This document shows positions 1 through 6,973 of a stretch of DNA of 31,855 nucleotides, piece by piece. A model generated the notes under the pieces. That model saw only the letters and a list, made by a program, of their open reading frames with translations, ran no database searches and was not told the origin of the DNA. Origin of the DNA: a virus; the IMG/VR virus record IMGVR_UViG_3300025121_000111, positions 1-31,855 of that record; one strand, written 5' to 3'. Numbering within the stretch: the stretch's first letter is position 1; each line of letters opens with the position of its first letter. The translations under genes and the position numbers were made by a program.

Positions 1-99
1 CAGTCCGGCCTTTTTAAGTATTTCCGAATGACCCCACACACCCCGGAACCAGAACGATTTACAATCCTCAGTTACGATACAACTGAATTCTTTGCACAT
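1..99 (-). CDS. Small phage protein, N-terminal part only (runs off left edge)
   Basis: The first 33 codons are visible and the frame is open to the window edge. The ATG at 99 is preceded by a strong ribosome binding site (GGGGAGG, 7 bases upstream), which fixes the start. The peptide begins MCKEFSCIV and goes on to TEDCKSFWF and HSEILKKAGL. This layout, a short CIV-type strand followed by an H-x-E-I-L helix, recalls a recurrent small phage protein family of unknown function, but that is a recollection and not a search result. It is the third gene of a short leftward cluster (204-374, 122-211, this one) served by the promoter at 439-466. Function unknown. Confidence 0.75.
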   Translation of the reverse strand, partial: MCKEFSCIVTEDCKSFWFRGVWGHSEILKKAGL

Positions 100-121
100 G
101 ATTAACCTCCCCTAATTTAGA

Positions 122-211
122 TTATTGAGCCATTAAACAGATAGCACAAAATGAAAGAGCGGAAAAGAGAAACAATATTCCTAGAAAATCCCTAACTATT
201 CCCTTATACAT
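122..211 (-). CDS. Possible 29-residue membrane peptide
   Basis: A 29-codon reading frame starts with ATG inside the end of the preceding gene (8-base overlap with the stop at 204) and ends in TAA. After a short basic/polar start (MYKGIVRDF) the rest is one continuous hydrophobic segment (LGILFLFSALSFCAICLM), as in small phage membrane peptides. The ribosome binding site is weak (GGTG). Overlap and hydrophobic character support it; length and the weak SD argue against it. If not translated, the stretch is simply a spacer between the two neighbouring small genes. Confidence 0.35.
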   Translation of the reverse strand: MYKGIVRDFLGILFLFSALSFCAICLMAQ

Positions 212-374
212 TTTTCACCAACTCGACAGCCACCACCATCTTTAATAAGTCTTTTTCCCCCTTGCCCATATTCAATATTTTACCGAGAAAATATCTTTGT
301 GCTTCGAGGAATGTTCCATTAATGGAGGTGGTATAACTGCTACCGTCTCCCAGAGTTACCTTCACTGATATCAT
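204..374 (-). CDS. Small phage protein (56 aa), function unknown
   Basis: A longer frame is open up to an ATG at 443, but that codon lies inside the -10 box of the promoter at 439-466 and so cannot be on the transcript. The first usable start is the ATG at 374, preceded by a purine-rich AGGAG/AAGAGG stretch, giving 56 residues beginning MISVKVTLGDGSSY. The product is short, with a predicted beta-hairpin start (VTLGDGSSYTTSINGT) followed by an amphipathic helix (FLEAQRYFLGKIL). The x-V-T-L-x-D-G-S plus N-G-T pattern is one I associate with small phage proteins of unknown role. It is the first gene of the leftmost cluster, with a leader of about 60 bases. Confidence 0.7.
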   Translation of the reverse strand: MISVKVTLGDGSSYTTSINGTFLEAQRYFLGKILNMGKGEKDLLKMVVAVELVKNV

Positions 375-438
375 TTCCTCTTCTTTCTCCTGCTGTTGTC
401 TGGGAAGCAGGCCCCGCTCGCTCTCTGTATCTGACACC

Positions 439-466
439 ATCATATCATCACATGACCGAGTGTCAA
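439..466 (-). promoter_or_regulatory. Sigma70-type promoter, leftward
   Basis: Reading the - strand there is a perfect TTGACA (466-461), a 16-base spacer and TATGAT (444-439). Transcription would start near 432 and read the small genes at 374, 211 and 99. It is the best canonical promoter I found in the window, and it decides the start of the first gene by excluding the upstream in-frame ATG at 443. Confidence 0.75.
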
Positions 467-773
467 GGTTTTTTTTATTTTTTTTGCGGGGGAAAAAGAA
501 GGAATGCGTACAATGCGATTTTAGCCCTGTCTATTTTAGGGTATGTCTTGGCATTAGGTTTTAATAATCTTTGAAATTTGGGCTTGCTAGATGGCACATT
601 TATGGACTGATGGGTTTTTGTTGATATTGTAGGGGTTTTTGGGGATTTTCGGCGGAAAAAGAAAGGTGATGGTACAAGAGACGGTATAAGAGTTTTGTGT
701 GTTTCTAGTTATACTGCCCTATTGGGTCCATGATCTGGTATGGCCTGGACGGATACCATTTGTCTTGTGTCGT

Positions 774-812
774 GGGCCGTGGGCCGTGGGCCTGGGGTTG
801 GGGGTTGAGGGG
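774..812 (+). repeat. G-tract cluster, potential G-quadruplex
   Basis: Six runs of three to five G (774-776, 781-783, 788-790, 794-797, 800-804, 809-812) are separated by loops of two to four bases, and the first three sit in a GTGGGCC repeat of 7-bp period. This meets the usual G3+N1-7 rule for an intramolecular quadruplex on the + strand. No gene is involved. Confidence 0.6.
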
Positions 813-902
813 TTTTAGGCCAGCGTGCTAGGGCGCAGTAACTCTTTATCCCTTTTCCCTTTCATCCCATGACATATGACATGATGACATCGAGCTAGTG
901 TG

Positions 903-1017
903 CTAAGGGCTATGGGATAAGGGCAAGGGCTAAGGGCTATGGGATAAGGGCAAGGGCTAAGGGCTATGGGATAAGGGCAAGGGCTAAGGGCTATGGGATA
1001 AGGGCAAGGGCTAAGGG
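903..1017 (+). repeat. 27-bp tandem repeat, four copies plus a partial
   Basis: Four identical 27-bp units start at 903, 930, 957 and 984, followed by a 7-base partial unit ending at 1017. Each unit carries four GGG triplets separated by short loops (CTAT, ATAA, CAA, CTAA), so the + strand can form a quadruplex within any unit. Perfect identity points to recent expansion or active homogenisation. The array is non-coding. Iterons of an origin, a packaging-related site or a neutral minisatellite are all possible. Confidence 0.9.
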
Positions 1018-1236
1018 AAAAACGCCTATGATAGAGGTCTTATACATTTATATTAATAAGAGTCTTATACTGATATGGGTTTTAGGAGTACCCCCCAGAT
1101 ATGCTTTAGACCCACGGGTCGGCCGGTTTGAACTCTCCCTCGGAAACTGCGCACAAAAACCAAAACAGGTAAGGGAAAAAGATAAATCCCCGAGGGATTA
1201 ATATTGACATGTATTGGTATCACATATGGTATTTTA

Positions 1237-1255
1237 CCCTATTTTAGAAATAGGG
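1237..1255 (-). terminator. Hairpin downstream of the leftward secreted-protein genes
   Basis: CCCTATTT (1237-1244) and AAATAGGG (1248-1255) form a perfect 8-bp stem with a 3-base loop, 85 bases beyond the stop of the gene ending at 1340. No T-run follows on the - strand, so it is not a classical intrinsic terminator. It may protect the 3' end or mark a factor-dependent stop. Confidence 0.35.
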
Positions 1256-1339
1256 CTGTGTTTGGGGGTGTGGTGGGTATTTTCGGGGTATTGTGAGTGG
1301 CATTGCATACGACCTATGTAACGGGTGTGTTATTTACGA

Positions 1340-4165
1340 TTAATCTTGGGGTGGGGTGGGTGTTTTGGTTGGGGTACGGGTGCGAGCCGGGACGAGGGTA
1401 GGGGTAATAGACTTTGTAAGGGTTTGGGTTGGGGAGAACAGGGAGACTGGTGTTTTGGTAAATGGGGTGATAAATGTTGGTGTGATGGTTCTTGTTTTGG
1501 TTACGGAACCGGTAGGGGTAATTGTTCCGGTGCGGGTTACCGTGCCGGTATGGGTGGTGGTTCTAGTGGCAGTTTTGGTCATGGTAAAGGTTCGTGTTCC
1601 CGTCAGGGTTCTGGTTGGTGAACAGGTATTGGTTCTGGTTGTTGTTTGTGTGGGTGTTTTGGTCCCCGTGTTAGTGATGGTTCCTGTATTGGTCTCGGTG
1701 TAGGATGCAGTTTTTGTCTCCGTTTCGGTGTAGGTGTGTGTGGTGGTAAATGTCATTGTTTCTGTTTGGGTATAGGTTTGGGTATAGGTTTGGGTATGCG
1801 TTTCTGTTGGTGTTTGGGTGCGTGTTTTAGTGAACGTGGCGGTTCTGGTGGGAGTTTCCGTCTGGGTGTGGGTTGGGGAACATCCAGAATGGGCAACCGC
1901 CTCAAAATCGTCCACATATTCATCCGTCCCAAGATAAAACCCAACAAATGTTCTATCATTGCTGAACGAGTCAACTATGTTTATTTTCTGTTCTCCGTTA
2001 TATGAAACAACAATGCTATCCCCGTTATAGTCCACTCGTAAAATTGAATTGGGAACATAATCTATATCGGCATACCAATCTATCATGGAGTTTGAGTTAG
2101 CCAATCTGATGAGTGGGCTGACCGAACCCTGCACCTGAACGAACCATCCGTTAGATAGCGTGGAATCGCCACGGAACCAAAGGGTGCCGTTATCGGTGAA
2201 TCGCATAGATACATACCCATTAGGGTCGCTACTCTCCATTAATCCCGGCCCGTCATACGCCATCCCAGATTTAATGCTTGCTATATTCCCGACATAGCTG
2301 TAACCCCACCATTGCCCGGTGTCTGCCACCCCAAGGGTAGGACTATCTGCCCTATTGAAGCTATCGGTAATTATCTCACCACAGGATACCGGAGTAAAGG
2401 TCTGCGTAATGGTTGAGGTATGCGTCTGTGTCTGTGTCGGTGTTTGAGTTGGACTATTTGTTTCTGTCCGGGTGAATGTCCTAGTTCCGGAATAGGTGGC
2501 CGTCTGAGTTTCAGTGCTGGTATATGACGGTGTTTCTGTGTTGGTATATGTCGGCGTCTCGGTTGATGTGTGCGTTTCAGTTTCGGTCCCCGTGTAGGTA
2601 TGGGTTTTGGTTGATGTGTTGGTAGGAGAATATGTCGCCGTTTCAGTTTCCGTATAAGTTGGCGTTTCGGTTCCGGTATAAGTGGGGGTTTCCGTAGATG
2701 TCCCAGTCGGAGAATATGTTTCCGTCCTTGTCCCTGTGTAGGTTGGAGTTTCCGTTCCTGTGTAGGTAGGTGTTTCTGTTCCGGTATATGACGGAGTATT
2801 TGTTTCTGTATAAGTCGGTGTAAATGTTTGGGTTCCCGTATAGGTCGCTGTTTGTGTGGGCGTATAGGTCGGGGTCTGCGTGGATGTGTCCGTCACGCTT
2901 CCCGTGACCGTTGGTGTAGCGGTAGAAGAAGCCACGCAAAAATTAATATCATCAATGTATGCGTCAAATGCCCCTTGATTGCCATCGAAAAATAAGCCGA
3001 CCGCATTAATGGCTTGATGAGATAAAATATTATCGTTGCATAAATAACTGCAAACGAAATTAGACAGGGGTAAATAAACCAACTGCCAGCTTCCCGTTCC
3101 AGTTGACCATGCGGGACTTAAATATAATTCCCCATCCCCTCCGTTCATTGTTGCTTCTCTGATACGCACCTTGAAATTTTTACCTAGAGGAGCGGTAACA
3201 TACATGGATACATAATCCCCAGCGACTATATTCCAGTAATGAGCGGATAACGCATCGCCGGGATTCGCTTCTTGACTGGTGTGAGAATATGCCTCTGACC
3301 ACTCAGTCCCTGTATTCAAAATCATCCAACCGCCATAGTCACCGCTATGGCTTGCCGTTGTCGTCACATACTTCATGGAGCCACCAATCCCAAATCCAAC
3401 AGACCAATGTTGCATACCTCCCCCGGCTGGTTCAAAATTCTCGTAGGAAGAACACCCCGGCGTTGATGTCATGGTCTGTGTTGCCGTCTGTGTTCGTGTT
3501 GGTGTTTGAGTTGGAGTTTGTGTGTGGGTTTTCGTCATGGTCTGCGTTGCCGTAACAGTAAATGTCGGGCTATCATCCGTGGTTACTGCAAAATTATCCC
3601 ATCCCCGGACGGCGCTTTCCGTGGCGATACCGACATAATTCCCAGAGTAAAGACTACCGGAATCCGTGCACTCACCGATAAAAGATTCATTTACATAGGC
3701 TTTAAAATTAAATCCATTAACGATAACTTTTATCCTATCACCCGCCATTGCGTTCCAGTTATATGTCCCCAGTGTTGTATTTTCAGGCCGGATAACGATG
3801 TAAATTTTATTATTTCCATTTGATAACGCTTCATACCGATTAGTAGACCCTGCTTTATTTCTCCAGCTTAAACAAATGCTTGCTCCCACGGATGACCAAT
3901 CACACGCCACCGTATACGAGGAAATTGACACATCCACATACGCCACATTATGACCGTTGGGAGCGCTAGCGAGATAGGCCGTAGCGTTTCCCTCAATTCC
4001 CCAAGTCCCGTCTATCGCCACCCACGGAGGGCCGAGAGTAGTCGCGCTACTGGCCCGGTTAAAATCATCGGAGAATATCGTCCCAGAGGCGAGGTATCTT
4101 GGGATAAGAAATATCAGGATGAGAAAGAAAAGTTTTAAGTATTTCACTTTCCGTATATTTCCCAA
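1340..4165 (-). CDS. Secreted multidomain protein with Thr-x linkers and LamG-like/CBM-like domains (941 aa)
   Basis: The N-terminus is basic then hydrophobic (KYLKLFFLILIFLIPRYLA), a probable signal peptide. Three globular beta-rich domains follow, separated by long linkers in which every second residue is Thr. The first (about 28-200) begins FSDDFNRA and resembles concanavalin/LamG folds. The second (about 240-415) ends FDAYIDDINFCV, like jelly-roll carbohydrate-binding modules. The third (about 600-765) begins DSFNRADSPTLG and looks like a second copy of the first type. The last ~175 residues are pure Thr-x linker. The start overlaps the upstream gene by 22 bases, so the two are probably one transcript. 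A surface or glycan-binding role is inferred; the Thr tracts are plausible O-glycosylation sites. It could be a virion appendage or a protein displayed by the infected host; I cannot tell which. Confidence 0.85.
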   Translation of the reverse strand: MGNIRKVKYLKLFFLILIFLIPRYLASGTIFSDDFNRASSATTLGPPWVAIDGTWGIEGNATAYLASAPNGHNVAYVDVSISSYTVACDWSSVGASICLSWRNKAGSTNRYEALSNGNNKIYIVIRPENTTLGTYNWNAMAGDRIKVIVNGFNFKAYVNESFIGECTDSGSLYSGNYVGIATESAVRGWDNFAVTTDDSPTFTVTATQTMTKTHTQTPTQTPTRTQTATQTMTSTPGCSSYENFEPAGGGMQHWSVGFGIGGSMKYVTTTASHSGDYGGWMILNTGTEWSEAYSHTSQEANPGDALSAHYWNIVAGDYVSMYVTAPLGKNFKVRIREATMNGGDGELYLSPAWSTGTGSWQLVYLPLSNFVCSYLCNDNILSHQAINAVGLFFDGNQGAFDAYIDDINFCVASSTATPTVTGSVTDTSTQTPTYTPTQTATYTGTQTFTPTYTETNTPSYTGTETPTYTGTETPTYTGTRTETYSPTGTSTETPTYTGTETPTYTETETATYSPTNTSTKTHTYTGTETETHTSTETPTYTNTETPSYTSTETQTATYSGTRTFTRTETNSPTQTPTQTQTHTSTITQTFTPVSCGEIITDSFNRADSPTLGVADTGQWWGYSYVGNIASIKSGMAYDGPGLMESSDPNGYVSMRFTDNGTLWFRGDSTLSNGWFVQVQGSVSPLIRLANSNSMIDWYADIDYVPNSILRVDYNGDSIVVSYNGEQKINIVDSFSNDRTFVGFYLGTDEYVDDFEAVAHSGCSPTHTQTETPTRTATFTKTRTQTPTETHTQTYTQTYTQTETMTFTTTHTYTETETKTASYTETNTGTITNTGTKTPTQTTTRTNTCSPTRTLTGTRTFTMTKTATRTTTHTGTVTRTGTITPTGSVTKTRTITPTFITPFTKTPVSLFSPTQTLTKSITPTLVPARTRTPTKTPTPPQD

Positions 4166-4563
4166 TTATAAAGAGACGGTTTAAACCCTGCGTTGATAAG
4201 GCGGTCAAAAACTTCCTTTTTGCATACCCGAATAACAATATAGTCATAGTCTGCTTTTAACTGGAACGGGCTGTCCCAGTCCCCGTCAATTTCCATAAAT
4301 GGGATTTCTCCGAAGTCTGGATAGATAGTGTCTTTTCCGATGTGGGGATGGTTAACGACTGTTCTTTTCATTACAAACCAATAGTTACCTTTTGCCGTAG
4401 GGGTTGGTACTAGATCAGCGGTGCTTAATTCTACTTTTCCGGCGGCAGGCGTGGCGGTTGGCGTGGGGGTGCAAGTGAATGTGTTTGTTTGCTTTACTTC
4501 TATTTGCGAAAACCCGCACAATGGAAAACTGAAAATAAGTAAGGTGAGAAATATTTTTTTCAT
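4144..4563 (-). CDS. Small secreted protein with short Thr-Pro linker (139 aa)
   Basis: Residues 1-20 are a clear signal peptide (MKKIFLTLLIFSFPLCGFSQ), followed by a short TCTPTPTATP linker and a C-terminal domain of about 85 residues rich in aromatic and acidic residues (WFVMKRTVVNHPHIGKD, FMEIDGDWDSPF). I do not recognise the domain. The start codon has no Shine-Dalgarno sequence, and a perfect TATAAT lies only seven bases upstream (4575-4570), so the transcript would start at or next to the ATG and be essentially leaderless. It is the first gene of the pair with 1340-4165 and diverges from the late operon. Confidence 0.8.
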   Translation of the reverse strand: MKKIFLTLLIFSFPLCGFSQIEVKQTNTFTCTPTPTATPAAGKVELSTADLVPTPTAKGNYWFVMKRTVVNHPHIGKDTIYPDFGEIPFMEIDGDWDSPFQLKADYDYIVIRVCKKEVFDRLINAGFKPSLYNWEIYGK

Positions 4564-4569
4564 GTTTCA

Positions 4570-4575
4570 ATTATA
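4570..4575 (-). promoter_or_regulatory. -10 box of a leftward, probably leaderless promoter
   Basis: On the - strand the sequence reads TATAAT ending at 4570, seven bases before the ATG at 4563. No good -35 hexamer is found at 16-18 bases upstream (TATTTT at 4598-4593), so a host sigma factor with relaxed needs or an activator may be involved. It overlaps the control region of the divergent late promoter. Confidence 0.45.
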
Positions 4576-4580
4576 CCATA

Positions 4581-4608
4581 TTGCTTTCTGGGAAAATATG
4601 TGTATACT
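4581..4608 (+). promoter_or_regulatory. Probable promoter of the structured RNA, tRNA and late operon
   Basis: TTGCTT (4581-4586), a 16-base spacer ending in TGTG (extended -10 type), and TATACT (4603-4608). The predicted start near 4615 is about ten bases before the long stem of the structured element, and the same transcript would run through the tRNA and into the terminase genes. No other promoter-like sequence is seen before the late genes. Confidence 0.6.
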
Positions 4609-4625
4609 ATTCTTATCAATTTCTT

Positions 4626-4708
4626 AGTGAGCGGTCGGAGCGTCGCAAATGCGACCGACTCGTTCTCCGTTAAATGCTTCCCACGCAGAGGTGGGGCAAC
4701 CGCTCGCT
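4626..4708 (+). ncRNA. Structured RNA element, three-way junction, unknown class
   Basis: A 10-bp closing helix (4626-4635 with 4699-4708, one G-U pair) encloses two arms. Arm one is GGAG/CTCC (4637-4640 with 4665-4668) holding the hairpin GTCGC-AAAT-GCGAC (4642-4655). Arm two is CCCAC-GCAGAG-GTGGG (4680-4695). The closing helix length and ~80-nt size recall a tRNA, but there is no T-loop or anticodon arm and I cannot assign it to a family. It begins about ten bases after the predicted transcription start and ends 12 bases before the tRNA, so both would be on one transcript. The + strand is assumed from promoter and neighbours; the pairing itself does not show strand. Confidence 0.55.
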
Positions 4709-4720
4709 CAAAAACTAAAT

Positions 4721-4795
4721 TGCGGGATAGCCAAGAGGTCTAAGGCACCTGGTTCATACCCAGACGAATCAGGGGTTCGAATCCCCTTCCCGCTA
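4721..4795 (+). tRNA. tRNA with anticodon CAT (Met or Ile2 type)
   Basis: Cloverleaf: acceptor TGCGGGA/TCCCGCT (4721-4727 with 4788-4794, six pairs plus a T-T mismatch at 1-72), D-arm GCC/GGC with GG in the loop, anticodon loop TTCATAC (CAT at 4755-4757) on a stem with one C-A mismatch at the base, and a T-arm AGGGG-TTCGAAT-CCCCT. CCA is not encoded. The body (TAGCCAAG, AAGGCACC, TTCGAAT) resembles bacterial tRNA-Gln, including a weak first pair, but the anticodon is CAT. It lacks the GGG/CCC anticodon stem of initiators. It decodes AUG, or AUA if C34 is modified to lysidine. It precedes the terminase genes by 16 bases. Confidence 0.85.
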
Positions 4796-4811
4796 CAACT
4801 TAAGGAGATAT

Positions 4812-5210
4812 ATGCCATATAAGGATAAAGACAAACAAAGAAAGGCAATGCGAGAAATAATGAAACGCCAAAGGATGCGTAAAACATTACAGGATGTTGT
4901 CGCCGAAAACAGAGCCTTCCTGGGGGACAAAAAGATTGACGAAGAAGCGTTAATTGAGATGCTTATGAATAAGGCCCATTCCGCCGAACGGGAAGGTTCG
5001 CAGATATCAGCGGTAGAACAAATCATTAAAATCAAAGGTTACTATGCGTCCGACAAGGTGAACATTGTCAAGAGCCAGCTTGAGCATAAAAGCCTGAAAG
5101 AACTTCAGGACATGCTTCAGGAACTTATTGCCATAGAAAAAAACACTATTGACATTACGCCACAAGTGGAGGCTCAGATTGCCGCACCCGAAAAAGAAAA
5201 AACTGCATAG
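4812..5210 (+). CDS. Probable small terminase subunit (132 aa)
   Basis: ATG with an AAGGAGATAT ribosome site, first gene after the tRNA. The protein is almost entirely helical and charged: a basic N-terminus (YKDKDKQRKAMREIMKRQRMRK) suited to DNA contact, a helical middle (EEALIEMLMNKAHSAEREG, QISAVEQIIKIKGYY) and a C-terminal coiled-coil-like stretch (LKELQDMLQELIAIEK). The assignment to TerS (DNA recognition for packaging) rests on position directly before the large subunit, size and helical, basic character; I see no diagnostic motif. Its end overlaps the small zinc-ribbon gene by 32 bases. Confidence 0.65.
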   Translation: MPYKDKDKQRKAMREIMKRQRMRKTLQDVVAENRAFLGDKKIDEEALIEMLMNKAHSAEREGSQISAVEQIIKIKGYYASDKVNIVKSQLEHKSLKELQDMLQELIAIEKNTIDITPQVEAQIAAPEKEKTA

Positions 5211-5394
5211 GTGTAAAAGGTGTATGGAGTGGTTTCCCCGCAAGAAGGTCTTGGATGCGGAAGACCCAAAAACCGAAAAGAAATACAAGATATGTCGTGG
5301 ATGTCTAACCGGCAAGTCCGGCAACCAGGGATTAACCATCGGGATAGACGAACCAGACAGAGCTTGGAATAGGCTTCTGTGTGAAGCATTCTGA
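5179..5394 (+). CDS. Small zinc-ribbon protein between terminase genes (71 aa)
   Basis: The frame is open from 5149, but the best start is the TTG at 5179, with GGAGG six bases upstream (inside the preceding gene). The product begins PHPKKKKLHR and has two Cys pairs, CKRC near residue 12 and CRGC near residue 40, as in a zinc ribbon of HNH or treble-clef type, though no H-N-H catalytic pattern is visible. It overlaps TerS by 32 bases and the TerL start by 14, so the three are translated together. HNH-like proteins often sit beside terminases and help packaging cleavage; a non-catalytic zinc-binding accessory is the safer reading. Confidence 0.6.
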   Translation: MPHPKKKKLHRCKRCMEWFPRKKVLDAEDPKTEKKYKICRGCLTGKSGNQGLTIGIDEPDRAWNRLLCEAF

Positions 5395-6973
5395 TATTGA
5401 AATCGCCAAAGAAGAACTGACCGCAGAAATATTCCGCAGGAAATACGCCAACGACCCGTTTGGGTTTGCAAGAGATGTTTTGGATTACACATCGTTCAAA
5501 GATTATCCGCACGGAGAATTATTTAAGTTTCTATCTCAATCCATCTTTAAACCCAAAAATGGGAAAATGGTATTAATGCCGAGAGGTTCGTTTAAGACTA
5601 TTTGCGTGCACGCCCTGCTTGTCCATAAAATTCTTTATAATCCCAATATTCGTATCCTTTATTTTGGTTCAACTTGGGGTAAGAGTGTTCTTTCGGTTTC
5701 CACAGTCAAGGCTCACTTAGAAAAGAACCCGCTTATACAGAGATTCTTTGGATTTCAAGGGAAGAAAAACGGGGCGAATAAATGGACGGATGACGCCTTT
5801 GTTGTAGCTGGTAGAACTAAGTATTCTTTCAAGGAAGCCACGATGTCAGCGTCCGGGGTGGAAACATCCACGACCGGATTGCATTATGACCTTATTGTGT
5901 TTGATGATATCCATGACCCCGAGAATACAAAGAATTTTGAACAGATAGAAAATGTTAGAAATCATTTCATGCAAGGAAAGTTTTTATTGGATTCATCCGG
6001 TGAGATGTGGGTTATTGGGACGAGATGGAACCTGTTCGACCTGTATGGGTGGATAATTAAAAACATGAAGGACTTTTTTTCATTTTATGTAAAAACTTGC
6101 TATGATGGTCCCGGAAGCCCGACCGACCCGGATAGACTGGATGACCCACAGTTCACACCCAACGAGTCAACATTGCTTCTCCCCGAGGTTTTGGATTTTC
6201 AAACATTGCGTTCTTATAAGGTCATGCAACCGGAAGATTTTTCCGGTCACATGATGAATAGGGCTATCTCACCGGAGATGAACCCATTCAAACAGGAAGA
6301 TATGCGGACATGGGAAAGGGAGGGAGAACTTCCGGTTATTACGGATAAATTCCTGACCATAGACTTAGCGTCATCGTCCAAGAAGTCCTCTGACTATACG
6401 GCACTTATTGTGGGTGGGTGGTGCACAAGAAATAAACTGTGGGTTCTAGATGCTGTTCGTGAGCACATGGACGAGAAACTTATAGCAGATACAATCTTTG
6501 AATTATGCCAGAAACACGGGCTTGATACCTATGGAGCAGAAAGCGGAGCACTCCTGAATTATTTAGAGCCGTTCATGCAGAATGAAATGGCTAACCGGGG
6601 GGTATATCTTATTTCTCAACCTCTCAAGGGATGGCACGGGACCAGCAAGGAAGAAAGAATACGAAGACTAATCCCATTCTGGAAAAACCATGCTATAATT
6701 TTAAGGAAAGACATGGATGAGCTGCAATATCAATTACTCATCGGTGGAGAGCATGACGACTTAAAGGATGCGTTAGCTTATCAAATTGAAATGCACATGC
6801 CAACATCCATAACGGAGGAAGAGATAAGGTCAAGGGATGCGGAAACGGCGGAAGAGATGGAGTCCGCCAGACAGAAAAAAAGCAATGAGATTATGATGTC
6901 CCAGATAGAGTCTGATTTAGCAATGAGCAGGGGGGGTGATTTCCCTGTATCTGGTAATGGGGAGGACTGGTGA
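5381..6973 (+). CDS. Terminase large subunit (530 aa)
   Basis: ATP-driven DNA packaging motor and nuclease. ATPase: Walker A-like MPRGSFKT at residues 66-73, Walker B LIVFDD at 171-176, and a coupling-type motif VIGTRW further on. RNase H-like nuclease: acidic residues in FLTIDLASS (about 325), YGAESGALL (about 380) and HDDLKDALAY (near 460), the usual D/E/D trio. Length is typical. GTG start at 5381, overlapping the preceding gene by 14 bases with only a weak SD. The C-terminal ~60 residues are charged and helical, as often seen where TerL meets the portal. The stop overlaps the next start (TGATG). Confidence 0.95.
   Translation: MKHSDIEIAKEELTAEIFRRKYANDPFGFARDVLDYTSFKDYPHGELFKFLSQSIFKPKNGKMVLMPRGSFKTICVHALLVHKILYNPNIRILYFGSTWGKSVLSVSTVKAHLEKNPLIQRFFGFQGKKNGANKWTDDAFVVAGRTKYSFKEATMSASGVETSTTGLHYDLIVFDDIHDPENTKNFEQIENVRNHFMQGKFLLDSSGEMWVIGTRWNLFDLYGWIIKNMKDFFSFYVKTCYDGPGSPTDPDRLDDPQFTPNESTLLLPEVLDFQTLRSYKVMQPEDFSGHMMNRAISPEMNPFKQEDMRTWEREGELPVITDKFLTIDLASSSKKSSDYTALIVGGWCTRNKLWVLDAVREHMDEKLIADTIFELCQKHGLDTYGAESGALLNYLEPFMQNEMANRGVYLISQPLKGWHGTSKEERIRRLIPFWKNHAIILRKDMDELQYQLLIGGEHDDLKDALAYQIEMHMPTSITEEEIRSRDAETAEEMESARQKKSNEIMMSQIESDLAMSRGGDFPVSGNGEDW

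Larger units (their letters stand above)
467..1339. other. Gene-free G-rich intergenic region
   Basis: No frame of convincing length or with a good ribosome binding site is visible on either strand over about 870 bases. The content is a T-run at 467-485, a G-tract cluster (774-812), a four-copy 27-bp repeat (903-1017), two direct copies of GTCTTATAC near 1037 and 1063, a small palindrome GACCC-AC-GGGTC near 1107, a TTGACA near 1205 without a convincing -10 box, and an 8-bp hairpin (1237-1255). The region lies between two leftward gene clusters. A replication origin, packaging site or other control region are all possible; none can be shown from sequence alone. Confidence 0.6.

Noticed and set aside
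1325-2005. Long + strand frames over the left secreted-protein gene (Gly- and Val-rich)
   Set aside because: They are reverse-complement shadows of the Thr-x codon repeats (alternating Val, Gly, Trp) and have no ribosome site.
1340-4165. Diversity-generating retroelement target or CRISPR-like array, because of the short repeats
   Set aside because: No reverse transcriptase, no template repeat and no uniform spacers; the repeats are codon-level Thr-x repeats.
4721-4795. Phage attachment site in the tRNA gene
   Set aside because: There is no integrase, no second copy of the tRNA end in the window and the tRNA lies inside the late control region.
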